The translations under genes and the position numbers were made by a program. A stretch of DNA of 64,000 nucleotides, from the NCBI GenBank assembly GCA_016793095.1, contig JAEUJQ010000083.1, positions 62,001-126,000 on the forward strand, written 5' to 3'. Source of the DNA: Myxococcaceae bacterium (GTDB lineage Bacteria > Myxococcota > Myxococcia > Myxococcales > Myxococcaceae). Below, in pieces: positions 36,806-45,557 of the stretch; the stretch's first letter is position 1, and each line of letters opens with the position of its first letter. Below the pieces are notes generated by a model. That model saw only the letters and a program-made list of their open reading frames with translations. It was not told where the DNA came from and did no database searches.

Positions 36806-37200
36806 GGGGCCTTCATACCGCGCGGGGTGCGGCGGGGTGCAAGCTCAGCGCGCCGCGGAGAGACCTCCACGCCGTCGATCGTCACGAACGACCCGCTGAT
36901 CGCCTTCGTGGCGCGGTGGAGGGTCTGCGGCGTCGTAGGAGCAACGCCGAGGGGGATTGGACCGGCGCGGAGCGTGAAGCCCGCTTCAGCCGCCGCGTTC
37001 AGCGCTCGGGGGACGGCATCAGCAGGGATGAGGAGGTCGATGTCCCTGGTGGCGCGGGGGTGACCGTGGACCGCCAGTGCAAGGCCTCCACAGAGCGCGT
37101 AATCGACCTTCGCTTGATCGAGTGCATCGACCAGGCGCTCGAGCTCCACGACCAGATCGACGACCGCCGTGCTCACGGCGGCCAGGATCTCACAGCTCAA
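36802..37200 (-). CDS. Truncated nucleotidyltransferase-like (MNT/AbiEii-type) protein
   Basis: The frame starts at TTG 37200 or, more likely, GTG 37176 and encodes up to 132 residues. The core is a minimal nucleotidyltransferase motif: YALCGGLALAVHGHPRATRDIDLLI, with the Gly-Gly and the Asp-x-Asp metal ligands. Proteins of this type usually extend another 40-60 residues with more conserved Lys and Asp. Here the reading ends in a basic tail (PRRTPRGMKAP) and a TGA overlapping dnaB's GTG. Codons such as GCA, CTT, GAT and CAA are more frequent than in neighbouring genes, hinting at transfer. Substrate and activity are unknown, and it could be a remnant. Confidence 0.6.
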   Translation of the reverse strand: MSCEILAAVSTAVVDLVVELERLVDALDQAKVDYALCGGLALAVHGHPRATRDIDLLIPADAVPRALNAAAEAGFTLRAGPIPLGVAPTTPQTLHRATKAISGSFVTIDGVEVSPRRAELAPRRTPRGMKAP

Positions 37201-37206
37201 GCGACA

Positions 37207-37238
37207 CGGGCCGCGCCCACGCGAGTGGACACGGCCCG
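37207..37238 (-). terminator. Stem-loop after rplI
   Basis: CGGGCCG (37207-37213) pairs with CGGCCCG (37232-37238), and inside it CCAC/GTGG (37217-37220 and 37225-37228) closes a four-base loop. It sits between rplI and the nucleotidyltransferase gene, without a T-run. It could slow transcription or stabilise the upstream ribosomal message. A Rho-independent terminator is not certain. Confidence 0.4.
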
Positions 37239-37260
37239 GATCGACGATCTTCAGCCGGAC

Positions 37261-37716
37261 TCAGGCCTGCACGGCCTCGCCCTGCACGTTCACCGTCACC
37301 TTCGCGTGCACCTCACGGTGCAGCCGCAGCTCGACCTCGAAGCTGCCGATGGTGCGAATGGGCTCGGGCAGGTGGATGACGCGGCGGTCGAACTTGTGAC
37401 CCTGCGCCGCCAGCGCCTCGGCGATGTCCAGCGCGGTGACGGAGCCGAACAGCTTGTCCTGCTCGCCGACCTTCCGGGCGATGGTGACCGACACGCCGGC
37501 CAGCTTCTTGCCGGCCTCATCGGCGACCGACTTCAGCTTCGCCTGGCGCACCGCGATCACGGCCTTCTCGTGCTCGAGCTGGCGGATGTTGGCCGCCGAC
37601 GCGAGCATCGCGAGGTTGCGCGGCAACAGGTAGTTGCGCGCGTAGCCGTCCTTCACGTTCACGACCTCGCCGGAGTTGCCGAGGTTGTACACATCTTCAC
37701 GCAAGATGAGCTTCAT
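37261..37716 (-). CDS. rplI: 50S ribosomal protein L9
   Basis: The 151-residue protein has the L9 N-terminal signature [19 protein letters not shown] and [19 protein letters not shown], the long connecting helix, and the C-terminal domain ending [19 protein letters not shown]. It binds 23S rRNA at the base of the L1 stalk. ATG 37716 is the conserved start. It is 11 bp after rpsR and in the same transcript as rpsF. Confidence 0.98.
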   Translation of the reverse strand: MKLILREDVYNLGNSGEVVNVKDGYARNYLLPRNLAMLASAANIRQLEHEKAVIAVRQAKLKSVADEAGKKLAGVSVTIARKVGEQDKLFGSVTALDIAEALAAQGHKFDRRVIHLPEPIRTIGSFEVELRLHREVHAKVTVNVQGEAVQA

Positions 37717-37727
37717 GGGTGGCCTCT

Positions 37728-38045
37728 TCAGCTCGCGAGCACGAGGTAGGGGATGAGCGCCAGGCCGCGGGACTGCTTGACCGCCTTCGCGATCGCCCGC
37801 TGGTGCTTGGAGCAGTTGCCCGAGATGCGGCGGGGAATGATCTTGCCGCGCTCGGTGACGAAGTACTTGAGGGTGGACTGATCCTTGAAGTCGACGATGA
37901 TCTTCTTGTCGGCGCAGAACCGGCACACCTTGCGGCGCGCAAACCCCCGGCCTCCACGCTTCTCGTCGCCTTCGCCCCGGTCGCCGCGGTCACCGCGATC
38001 GCCCCGGTCGCCACCCTTGCCGCTCTTCTCGTAGTTCTTTTCCAT
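37728..38045 (-). CDS. rpsR: 30S ribosomal protein S18
   Basis: The 105-residue protein has the S18 core: [62 protein letters not shown]18 binds S6 on the 30S platform. It is longer than the usual 75-80 residues because of an N-terminal extension of four Gly-Asp-Arg units and basic residues (about 8-30). Cys residues in CRFC and GNC are a zinc-ribbon-like set found in many S18 proteins. ATG 38045 is the start because upstream residues are not S18-like. Confidence 0.97.
   Translation of the reverse strand: MEKNYEKSGKGGDRGDRGDRGDRGEGDEKRGGRGFARRKVCRFCADKKIIVDFKDQSTLKYFVTERGKIIPRRISGNCSKHQRAIAKAVKQSRGLALIPYLVLAS
37977..38012 (-). repeat. Four 9-bp tandem units in rpsR
   Basis: Four units of nine bases at 37977, 37986, 37995 and 38004 encode Gly-Asp-Arg repeated in the S18 N-terminal extension. 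Units differ at silent positions only, and the first and last are identical. The tract could expand or contract by slippage. Confidence 0.85.
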
Positions 38046-38064
38046 GTTCGAAAGTCCTCTGGCC

Positions 38065-38526
38065 TCAGCCCGGAGTGACGTCGTCGTCGTAGCTGCCATC
38101 GACGTCGGCGTTGAAGTCCTCGCGCTCGGCACCGCCGAACGGCTTGTTGTCGTCCACGTCACCGGCCAGCTTCAGATCCTCCTGCGGCTGCCGCGTCTCG
38201 GGGTCGATGCCATCGGCGAGGCGCTTCGACATGTAGCGGCTCACCTCGTCGAAGATGCGCAGGTTGCGCTCGACCTCGGCCACCAGCGTGGGCTTCCCGA
38301 GGTAGTGCGCGTGCAGGTAGATCGCGCGCGGCTGCTTCGCCACCGGGTACATCGTCTTCTTCTTGCCCCAGATGGTGAAGCGCAGGAACTTGCCGCCTTC
38401 ACGGCCCACGATGCCGCGGACCTTCTCCTTCACCTTCTCGACGCTGTCGTCGGTGAGGTCCGGCTTCACGAGGAAGACGGTCTCGTACTCGCGCAGCTGG
38501 GCCGCGCCCTTCGTTGCTTCTGCCAT
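38065..38526 (-). CDS. rpsF: 30S ribosomal protein S6
   Basis: The 153-residue protein has the S6 fold, with [23 protein letters not shown] at the start, then [21 protein letters not shown] and a helix with [16 protein letters not shown]. It ends in a long acidic tail (DDVTPG). ATG 38526 follows GGGAGAGAACAC. S6 binds S18, and the two genes are adjacent (19 bp apart). This is the first gene of the ribosomal/dnaB unit, and a structured leader precedes it. Confidence 0.97.
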   Translation of the reverse strand: MAEATKGAAQLREYETVFLVKPDLTDDSVEKVKEKVRGIVGREGGKFLRFTIWGKKKTMYPVAKQPRAIYLHAHYLGKPTLVAEVERNLRIFDEVSRYMSKRLADGIDPETRQPQEDLKLAGDVDDNKPFGGAEREDFNADVDGSYDDDVTPG

Positions 38527-38551
38527 GTGTTCTCTCCCCATGGGGTCTGCC

Positions 38552-38680
38552 CACCGGGAAACCCGATGAGCGGGGAAACGGTGCTCTGTTCGAGGACCGG
38601 GAGCAGGAAACCGCGTGCCTGCGACCATCACGCTCGGGCCCCACGACGAGCAGCCCACCTCCGCCGGAATGACGGAGGCT
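38552..38680 (-). promoter_or_regulatory. Structured 5' leader of rpsF
   Basis: Two hairpins lie in the leader. CCTCCG/CGGAGG arms (38658-38663 and 38673-38678) hold a nine-base loop that contains CCG. Nearer the gene, CACCG/CGGTG (38552-38583) encloses a second stem CCCG/CGGG. The position before rpsF-rpsR resembles the S6:S18-binding autoregulatory leader known in other bacteria (inference; the conserved motif is not verified). Confidence 0.35.
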
Positions 38681-38686
38681 GGTGCG

Positions 38687-38713
38687 CTTATGTGGCAGGG
38701 ACCGGCAAGTCAA
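38687..38713 (-). promoter_or_regulatory. Promoter candidate for the rpsF operon
   Basis: On the minus strand TTGACT (38713-38708), a close match to the -35 consensus, is followed after 15 bp by CATAAG (38692-38687), a partial -10. The predicted start near 38680 gives a leader of about 150 nt before rpsF. The spacing is short, so the call is tentative. Confidence 0.45.
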
Positions 38714-38835
38714 CTGGCGGCCGCCACGACCCGACCACCCTGACTTTTTCGCGACGCGTCGGCGGCGCCCGTGGAGTCAGGCGGATCCACGTGGTATCGG
38801 CGCCCACCTTTCGTGAAGGCAGAGGGGATCACCAC

Positions 38836-40494
38836 ATGAGGAAGACCCGATTCGCTGCGCTCGTCGCCGTGCTGGCGGCTTCGGCCGCGCTCGCTCAGGA
38901 AGACGGTGGCTTGAGCGTTCAGCCCGCCGCAGCCAACCCGGGCGGAGCCGATGCCCCCGGCGAGCTCATTCGCAGCGGCTTCGACGCCGACGCCGGCGAG
39001 CCGGTGGCCGAGCCCTGGCAGCAGGCGACCGTCCCGCCCCAGGAGTCGCCCACGGACGCCGGGACCGAGAAGGAGCCTTCGCCGCCCCTCGAGCTGACCG
39101 CCGCGCTCGCCGCGTCCGCGCGCATCTCGTACCAGGGCGCCACGCCGTTCCCCCTCGACGATCGAGGCCCCGCTGCGACGGTCGCGCCGCTGCTGACGCG
39201 GGTTCGCGTGACGCCCGAGATCCGCCTCAAGGGCTTCGGGCTCGTCGGCGAGGCCGACACCGCGACCGGCGCGATCATCGGCGTCCCCTCCGCCGAGCTC
39301 GTCGGCACGCGCGTGCCGTACCCCGCCATCACCGCGCTCGATCTGCGCAAGCTGTTCGTCGAGTACAAGTGGGCGTCGGGCGCCTTCCGCGTGGGCCTGC
39401 AGACGCAGTCGTGGGGGCTGGGGCTGCTAGCGAACGACGGCGCGAAGGACCCCGAGGCCGGTGACTTCGGCCAGCAGCAGTTCGGCAACACGACCTACCG
39501 CGCGCTCTTCGCGGTGCGGCCCCTGTTCCAGCTCGGCGGCATGTTCCGCGCGTTCGAGACGGCGCTCGCGGCCGACCTCATCAACCGCGACAACTTCGGC
39601 GAGTTCGTGAAGGGCGACCGCGCCTTCCAGGGCGTGATCGCGCTGCGGCTCGCGAAAGACGCCGACAACACCCTCGGCGTGTACGCGGTCTACCGGAACC
39701 AGCGGAACATCAACGTCAGCGACGGCGGCAAGGCGACCGACGTGGTGGTGGTGGACGCCGCAGGCAAGTGGGAGTTCTTCAAGCGCCGCAACCGCGTGCT
39801 CAAGGTGGGCTTCGAGGCGCTCACCATCAACGGCACCACGACGCAGGCGCGCAATGAGAACGCGGCGCTGCTGCGGGTGCAGCAGTTCGGCGCGGCGGCG
39901 AAGGTCTCGTACCGGCTCCACCGCCTCACGCTGCTCGCCGACTGGGGCTTCGCCTCGGGCGATCAGAACCCGCAGGACGATCGCATCGAGAACTTCCGGT
40001 TCGATCGCGACTTCAAGGTGGGGCTGGTGCTCTTCGATCAGGTGATGGCGTACCAGTCGGCGCGCTCCGGGGTGCGGGCGTCGGATCCCAACCTGGTGGG
40101 CATCGCTCCCGAGGGCGCGGATCTGCTCGGCACCGCCGGCAGCGTGACAGGCGTGTGGTACCTGTTCCCGCGCGTGAAGTACGGTCTCTTCGACTGGCTC
40201 GACGTGTACGGAGGGCCGCTCTTCGCGTTCAGCACCGCGCGGCTGGCTGACCCCTTCAACACCCGCATCGGTGGCGGGACCGCGGTGAACCCGGTGGGTG
40301 GCCGCCCCGGCATGTACATGGGCACGGAGGTCGATCTCGGGGTGCAGGCCCGTTACCGCCCGATCCCCGAGCTGCTGATCACGGCCACCGGGGAGGGGGG
40401 CTTGTTCCTGCCGGGCGACGCGTACACGCTGCCCACCGGTGGCGTGATGGGTCCTGTGGGGTTTGGCCGGCTTCGCTTGAGCATCGCCCTCTGA
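38836..40494 (+). CDS. Outer-membrane beta-barrel-like protein
   Basis: The 552-residue protein has a signal peptide ending AALAQ and an acidic/Pro-rich mature N-terminus (about 22-95). A long series of alternating strands then runs to the end (LFVEYKWASGAFRVGLQTQSW, VGFEALTINGTTTQ, FGAAAKVSYRLHRLTLLADWGFASGDQ and others). The last residues, LRLSIAL, follow the barrel-closing pattern, though with Leu rather than an aromatic at the very end. It is probably a porin or channel-like barrel. Only 17 bp separate it from the hydrolase lipoprotein, so the two are co-transcribed. An open frame upstream to 38044 is rejected for poor codon use. Confidence 0.75.
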   Translation: MRKTRFAALVAVLAASAALAQEDGGLSVQPAAANPGGADAPGELIRSGFDADAGEPVAEPWQQATVPPQESPTDAGTEKEPSPPLELTAALAASARISYQGATPFPLDDRGPAATVAPLLTRVRVTPEIRLKGFGLVGEADTATGAIIGVPSAELVGTRVPYPAITALDLRKLFVEYKWASGAFRVGLQTQSWGLGLLANDGAKDPEAGDFGQQQFGNTTYRALFAVRPLFQLGGMFRAFETALAADLINRDNFGEFVKGDRAFQGVIALRLAKDADNTLGVYAVYRNQRNINVSDGGKATDVVVVDAAGKWEFFKRRNRVLKVGFEALTINGTTTQARNENAALLRVQQFGAAAKVSYRLHRLTLLADWGFASGDQNPQDDRIENFRFDRDFKVGLVLFDQVMAYQSARSGVRASDPNLVGIAPEGADLLGTAGSVTGVWYLFPRVKYGLFDWLDVYGGPLFAFSTARLADPFNTRIGGGTAVNPVGGRPGMYMGTEVDLGVQARYRPIPELLITATGEGGLFLPGDAYTLPTGGVMGPVGFGRLRLSIAL

Positions 40495-40511
40495 TTCAGG
40501 AGTTCTCCGAC

Positions 40512-43500
40512 ATGCGCGCGTTCACGTTCGTCTCGTTGCTCGTCCTCCTTGCGTCCTGTGCGGCCCCCGAGGGCAAGGGCCTCATGCTCACCCCGTCCGG
40601 CAGCGGCGCCCAGGTGCGGTGGGATCCGTTCCACCGGCCGCTGCCCGAGGTCCCGATCCCCAACGACTTCGCCACCCGCTTCGACGCCAACAGCCCCACG
40701 AAGCGCCGGGTGAACGCGTCGATGCTCGCGCCCACCGGCTGGGAGCGAGGCACCCGCGAGGAGATCGACACCCTCGACGGCTGGGGCACCTACCAGACCG
40801 TCACCGTCGGCTTCGAGAAGACGCTCGACCTGCTCAACATCGTGAAGCGCCACCAGGGCGACGACTACGAGCCGTCCGACGACGTGGCGTACCTCATCGA
40901 CATCACGCCTGACTCGCCGGACTTCTGCGAGCGCGTGCCGCTGGACTTCGGCGAGGGCAACTTCCCCATCACCCTCGAGCGCAAGGCGTACTTCGAGAAC
41001 GATCGCGACACCGAGCAGCTGCCCTTCGAAGATCGCGACGAGGACGCCAACCGCAACGGCCTGCTCGACCCCGGTGAGGACCTCGACATGGACGGGGTGC
41101 TCGACAAGCCGAACACGCTCACGCCGGGCGACAGCCGCTTCCAGATCATGGAGTGGTACGAGCGCGAGTCGAACACGCTCCTGATGAAGCCCGTGATGCC
41201 GCTGCGCGAGACGACGACGTACGCGATGGTGTTGACGAAGCGGCTGGTGGACGAAGACGGCCGCCCGGTGCGCTCGCCGTTCGTCTACATCAACCACGCG
41301 TCGCAGACGCAGCAGCTCGCGCCGCTCGCCTCGTGCCTGCCGAAGTACGGGCTGGGCCTCGAAGACGTGGCCTTCACCTGGGCGTACACCACGCAGAGCA
41401 TCACCCGCGACTTCAAGGCGATTCGCGACGGCCTCTATGGCCTCGGCCCCCTCTCGCGCCTCGCCAGCGAGTACCCCGTCGACGTGCCAGCCGAAGTGAA
41501 GACGATGGACGGCCGCACGGTCGCCGGCCTGGCGCGGGTGCGCGAGGTGCAGCGGGACTCGCGCGACAACCCCTACATCGTGCCGGGCACGCAGTTCCTC
41601 CCGATGCTGCCCGACGTCTTCCGTGGCCTCTTCGGCAACATCGGCCCGCAGGAGCAGGCGCTCATCGAGGCGCACAAGTTCATCGACTTCCACGCCGTGT
41701 TCGCGATCGACTCGCCGCAGTTCTTCCGCCGGGTGGACGCCGAAGGCAAGACGCTGCCGCTGTACCGCCAGGTCTTCGAGCTGAACCCCGACACCGGCGC
41801 TGCCTTCACCCGGCGCGAGGCGTCGTTCGCGTGGATCACCGTGCCGAAGAACCGCAAGGGCCCGGTGCCGGTGGTGATCCTCGGGCACGGCTACACCGGC
41901 AACAAGCTCGACCCGCTGATGTACGGCGGCTACTTCGCGCGCTTCGGCCTCGCCTGCATGGGCATCGAGAACGTGAGCCACGGCCTCGACTTCTCCTCGA
42001 CCGAGAAGGAGCTGCTCCAGGGCATCTTCCGCTCGCGGCAGATGGAGGGCCTCTTCACGTCGATCGTCGAGAACGATCGCGCCTTCGACCACAACGGCGA
42101 CGGCAGGAAGGACTCGGCGGCCGACTTCTGGACCAGCTACATCGGCCACACGCGTGAGGTCGTCCGGCAGTCCGCCATCGACTACATGCAGCTCGTCAAG
42201 GTGCTGCGCGGCTTCGACGGGCAGCGGAAGTGGAACTGGGACGTCAACCGCGACGGGGACAAGACGAACGATCTCGCGGGCGACTTCGACGGCGACGGCG
42301 TGGTGGACATCGGCGGCACCGCGACGATCAACATCGCCGGCTCGTCGCTCGGCGGCATCATGAGCGCGCTGATGGCCGGCCTCGAGCCGCAGATCGGCGT
42401 CGCGATTCCGGTGGCGGGTGGCGCCGGGCTGCCCGACATCGGCGTGCGCTCGATCCAGGGCGGCGTGCGCGAGGCCGTCAACCTGCGCATGCTCGGGCCC
42501 CTGCTCGTCACCATCAAGAACATGCAGGGCCAGCTCGAGGTGTGGCAGGTGCTGCCTGATCTGAACTCGGTGGGCCGCGTGAAGGTGGGCGTGTTCGCCG
42601 GCGACTCGATCAAGGAAGGCGACACCGCCGTCCTCTTCAACCTCACCACGAAGGAGAAGCGCTGCTTCCGCGTCGAGAAGGACGGCATGCTGCGGGCGGC
42701 GATCAGCTCGGACCTCAACAACCGGTGGAAGCTGGCCGTCTACGAGGGGCCGCTGCCGCCGAAGGAGCGCGACGGCTGCGAGGTGCCGGCCAGCGCGGTG
42801 CAGCGCCTCGAGCTCGAGCACTTCAACTTCGACTTCAAGTTCCAGGGCATCGAGCACAAGGCGGGCGAGGCGTTGGTGGCGCTCGGCGACGGCTTCGGCC
42901 TGCGGCGGGCGAGCCCCGAGCTGCGCCGCTTCATGGGCCTCGCGCAGCTGGTGATCGAGAAGGGCGACCCGGTGAACTTCCTGCCCTTCGCCGAGCGGCA
43001 CCGCGTGCTTCGCTTCGGCACCGGCGAGGAGGTCTCGACGCGCATGGTGATCGTCAACACCATCGGCGACATGAACGTGCCGGTCGCCGCCGGCGTCTCC
43101 ATCGGCCGCGTGGCGGGCTTCGTGCCGCTGCAGAGCAAAGACCCGCGCTACGGCAAGACGCTGAACCGGGTGCTGATCGACAACGGGGTGATCAACGCGG
43201 TCGAGCGCTCGCAGCCCTACCGGAACTCGAAGGGTGAGCCGGTGCTGATGGACGTCGATCACTACTCGGCGATCAACGGCGTGGACGACGGCTTCGACGC
43301 GCCCCGGCTCAACCCGCCCCTGCGGCTGGTGCAGCGCAGCGAGCGCGTGGGCGGCGTGACGGGCATGATCTTCCCCATGGTGTCGCCGACGGGCCGGCAC
43401 GGCTTCGATCCGCCGAACCCGTCGAAGGCGTGGGACCTGGGCTCGTTCCTGATGAACTCGCTCGGCCACTACATCCAGACGGGGGGCGAGCAGTGGATCC

Positions 43501-43565
43501 TCGAGCCGTGCGTGGCGCTCAACACCTGCTCGTGGATCCCGCCGATCCCCACCAGCGGGCCGTGA
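40512..43565 (+). CDS. Large alpha/beta-hydrolase lipoprotein
   Basis: This 1017-residue protein has a lipobox LLASC (Cys16). The first 450 residues are beta-rich and include an acidic Ca-binding-like stretch (DEDANRNGLLDPGEDLDMDG, about 177-196). The hydrolase core shows the oxyanion segment VVILGHGYTGNK near 459, further Asp-rich loops (DHNGDGRKDS, DFDGDGVVDIGG) and the nucleophile elbow GSSLG with Ser612. A distal His is plausible in HYSAINGVDDGF near the C-terminus. An esterase or lipase anchored in the outer envelope is likely, with unknown substrate. A GGAGTTCTCC precedes ATG 40512. It is paired with the barrel protein. Confidence 0.8.
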   Translation: MRAFTFVSLLVLLASCAAPEGKGLMLTPSGSGAQVRWDPFHRPLPEVPIPNDFATRFDANSPTKRRVNASMLAPTGWERGTREEIDTLDGWGTYQTVTVGFEKTLDLLNIVKRHQGDDYEPSDDVAYLIDITPDSPDFCERVPLDFGEGNFPITLERKAYFENDRDTEQLPFEDRDEDANRNGLLDPGEDLDMDGVLDKPNTLTPGDSRFQIMEWYERESNTLLMKPVMPLRETTTYAMVLTKRLVDEDGRPVRSPFVYINHASQTQQLAPLASCLPKYGLGLEDVAFTWAYTTQSITRDFKAIRDGLYGLGPLSRLASEYPVDVPAEVKTMDGRTVAGLARVREVQRDSRDNPYIVPGTQFLPMLPDVFRGLFGNIGPQEQALIEAHKFIDFHAVFAIDSPQFFRRVDAEGKTLPLYRQVFELNPDTGAAFTRREASFAWITVPKNRKGPVPVVILGHGYTGNKLDPLMYGGYFARFGLACMGIENVSHGLDFSSTEKELLQGIFRSRQMEGLFTSIVENDRAFDHNGDGRKDSAADFWTSYIGHTREVVRQSAIDYMQLVKVLRGFDGQRKWNWDVNRDGDKTNDLAGDFDGDGVVDIGGTATINIAGSSLGGIMSALMAGLEPQIGVAIPVAGGAGLPDIGVRSIQGGVREAVNLRMLGPLLVTIKNMQGQLEVWQVLPDLNSVGRVKVGVFAGDSIKEGDTAVLFNLTTKEKRCFRVEKDGMLRAAISSDLNNRWKLAVYEGPLPPKERDGCEVPASAVQRLELEHFNFDFKFQGIEHKAGEALVALGDGFGLRRASPELRRFMGLAQLVIEKGDPVNFLPFAERHRVLRFGTGEEVSTRMVIVNTIGDMNVPVAAGVSIGRVAGFVPLQSKDPRYGKTLNRVLIDNGVINAVERSQPYRNSKGEPVLMDVDHYSAINGVDDGFDAPRLNPPLRLVQRSERVGGVTGMIFPMVSPTGRHGFDPPNPSKAWDLGSFLMNSLGHYIQTGGEQWILEPCVALNTCSWIPPIPTSGP

Positions 43566-43568
43566 TGG

Positions 43569-44438
43569 TCAGTCCCCGCCTTCCCACGGCTGCGGAGGGC
43601 GGGACAGCGCGCGGGTGATCGACTCCGCGCCGGCGGCCATCGCGTCGCGCCCGGCCTCCATGGAGCGCGGCGACACCGCGGGCAGGTGCGACGTCACCAC
43701 GTAGGTCGGCACGCTCCGGTGCTTCAGCACCTCGAGCTGCAGCTTGAAGTGCTCGCGCCGCACGGCCGCGAAGCCGCTCGACATGCCTGACGCGTAGGCG
43801 AAGGGGCCGCCGGGATCTCGCGAGCCGCCCTTGCTGGGCAGGTAGTGGATGACGAGCGCGTCGAGCGGCGCCACGTGCGCGTCGAGCAGCGCGACGGCTG
43901 GCGCCTTGTCGACGATGCCGCCGTCCCACAGCAGGTGGCCGTCGCGCTTCACCGCCTGGAAGAGGCCCGGGTAGGCGCAGGTGGCGTGAATGGCCGAGGC
44001 GAGGTCGCCGGCGGTGAGGGTGAGGGCCTGCTGGGTGGTGAGGCTCGTGGCGACCAGCACCAGCGGCGCCAGCGTGTCCTCGAAGCGCTTCGCGGGCAGA
44101 TGGCGCTCGAGCAGCGCGCGGAACCGGGCGCCCTTCAGGAGCCCGCTCGGGCGGTGGCCCTTGCGCACCGAGTCGACCGCGATGCCCAGCCAGTCGGGAT
44201 CCCAGAAGTGCTCGCGGCGCTGCGAGAGGATGAGGGCCTTCATGTCGGGCGGAGAGAGGCCGGCCGCCGCGAACGCCGCCACCATGCCGCCCGCCGACGA
44301 GCCTGCCCACGCCGCCGGCACCAGGCCGTTGCCCAGCAGCCCATCGACGAAGCCAGCGTGGCCGTAGAAGCCGAAGTAGCCGGCCGACAGCACGAGGCCG
44401 AAGCGCTTGCCCTCGAGGAGGTGCTTCAGGCTCGTCAT
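43569..44438 (-). CDS. Patatin-like phospholipase
   Basis: The 289-residue protein has the patatin nucleophile elbow GSSAG with Ser48 and the catalytic Asp172 in DGGIVD. The glycine-rich oxyanion motif, normally GGGxRG, is replaced by SAGYFGFYG at 18-26. It has no signal peptide. The ATG overlaps the aminotransferase stop by ATGA, so the two are translationally coupled. The substrate is unknown; acyl hydrolase activity on phospholipids is a family inference. Confidence 0.88.
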   Translation of the reverse strand: MTSLKHLLEGKRFGLVLSAGYFGFYGHAGFVDGLLGNGLVPAAWAGSSAGGMVAAFAAAGLSPPDMKALILSQRREHFWDPDWLGIAVDSVRKGHRPSGLLKGARFRALLERHLPAKRFEDTLAPLVLVATSLTTQQALTLTAGDLASAIHATCAYPGLFQAVKRDGHLLWDGGIVDKAPAVALLDAHVAPLDALVIHYLPSKGGSRDPGGPFAYASGMSSGFAAVRREHFKLQLEVLKHRSVPTYVVTSHLPAVSPRSMEAGRDAMAAGAESITRALSRPPQPWEGGD

Positions 44439-45535
44439 GCGCGCTCCAGCCAGGCCGAGAGCGCCGCGAGGGCTTCCGGCAGCGCGCCGCGGCCCAGCCC
44501 GATGCGCAGGTGGGTGTCGGGCCAGTCGAAGAGAGTGGACGGCGCCAGCAGCACGCCGGTCCCGGCCAGCAGGCGCTCGCTGAACGCCCGCGCGCTCTCC
44601 CCGTGCACGCGCAGGAAGCCGGTGGTGCCGGCGACCGGGCGGGTCCACGAGAGCGTCCCGGGGAAGCGCTGCAGCAGCGCGTCGACGGCGGCCAGGTTCG
44701 CGCGCACCGTCGACAGCGTGCGGGCGCGCAGCAGCTCGGCGTGGTGCAGGGCCACCGTGGCGAGCAGCTCGCTCGGCGCCGGCGCGCAGATGCTCAGGAA
44801 GTCCTTCACGGCCTCCAGGCGGGCGAGGTGGGCGCGATCGCGGCTGACGGCCCAGCCGATGCGCAGGCCCGCGAGGCCGTACACCTTCGCCATCGCCCCC
44901 AGCGAGACGGCGCGCTCGTCCACCTCGACGACGGACGGGAGCCGGGGGCCGCCGTGCTCGAGGCCGCGGTACACCTCGTCGCCGAGGAGCCGCAGGCCGC
45001 GAGAGGCCGCGAAGTCGCAGACGGCGGCGAAGCGATCGGGCGAGAGCAGGCCGCCGGTCGGGTTCTGGGGCGTGTTGAGCACGAGCACCTTCGTCGCGGG
45101 CGTGACGAGGCGCGCGAGCTCCGACGGGTCCGGCTGCCAGCCGTCGGCTTCCCGGGCGTCCCAGCGTGACACGGAGGCGCCGAGCGACTCCGCCACCGAG
45201 GTGAGCGACTGGTACGTGGGCGTGAGGGCGATGACGTGATCGCCGGGCGAGAGGGTGGCCTTGAAGAAGGTGAAGATAGGCTCCTCGGCGCCGACGTGGA
45301 CGAGCACGTCGGCGGCGCTGACGCCCTTATACAGCGCGGCGATCGCCTCGCGCAGGTCGAGGGATCCCTTCGTCTCGGTGTAGCCGAGCGAGAGCGTCAG
45401 CAGGCGGTCGCGCGCGGTGGGCTCGAGGGCGAGCACGTCGTGCACCCGCAGCGTGTCGGGATCGCTCGCGCACGCGAGGTGGCGCACGGAGAACTCGTGC
45501 TGGGCGAGATAGCGCTCGAGGGCGAACGGTCTCAT
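44435..45535 (-). CDS. PLP-dependent class-I/II aminotransferase
   Basis: The 366-residue protein has the fold-type I pattern: TLSLGYTETKGSLDLREAI, NTPQNPTGG for the cofactor contact, GDEVYRGLEHG and the PLP Lys in GAMAKVYGLAGLRIGWAVS. The end of the small domain (LRIGLGRG) is also typical. The amino donor and product are unknown. It starts at ATG 45535 and is followed by the overlapping patatin gene. It is divergent from lipA. Confidence 0.9.
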   Translation of the reverse strand: MRPFALERYLAQHEFSVRHLACASDPDTLRVHDVLALEPTARDRLLTLSLGYTETKGSLDLREAIAALYKGVSAADVLVHVGAEEPIFTFFKATLSPGDHVIALTPTYQSLTSVAESLGASVSRWDAREADGWQPDPSELARLVTPATKVLVLNTPQNPTGGLLSPDRFAAVCDFAASRGLRLLGDEVYRGLEHGGPRLPSVVEVDERAVSLGAMAKVYGLAGLRIGWAVSRDRAHLARLEAVKDFLSICAPAPSELLATVALHHAELLRARTLSTVRANLAAVDALLQRFPGTLSWTRPVAGTTGFLRVHGESARAFSERLLAGTGVLLAPSTLFDWPDTHLRIGLGRGALPEALAALSAWLERA

Positions 45536-45557
45536 GTGGCAGGGCAGGGGAGCGGAG

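Noticed and set aside
40353-43469. A 1038-codon open frame antisense to the hydrolase lipoprotein gene
   Set aside because: Same GC-driven artefact. The plus strand has the lipobox and the GSSLG elbow.
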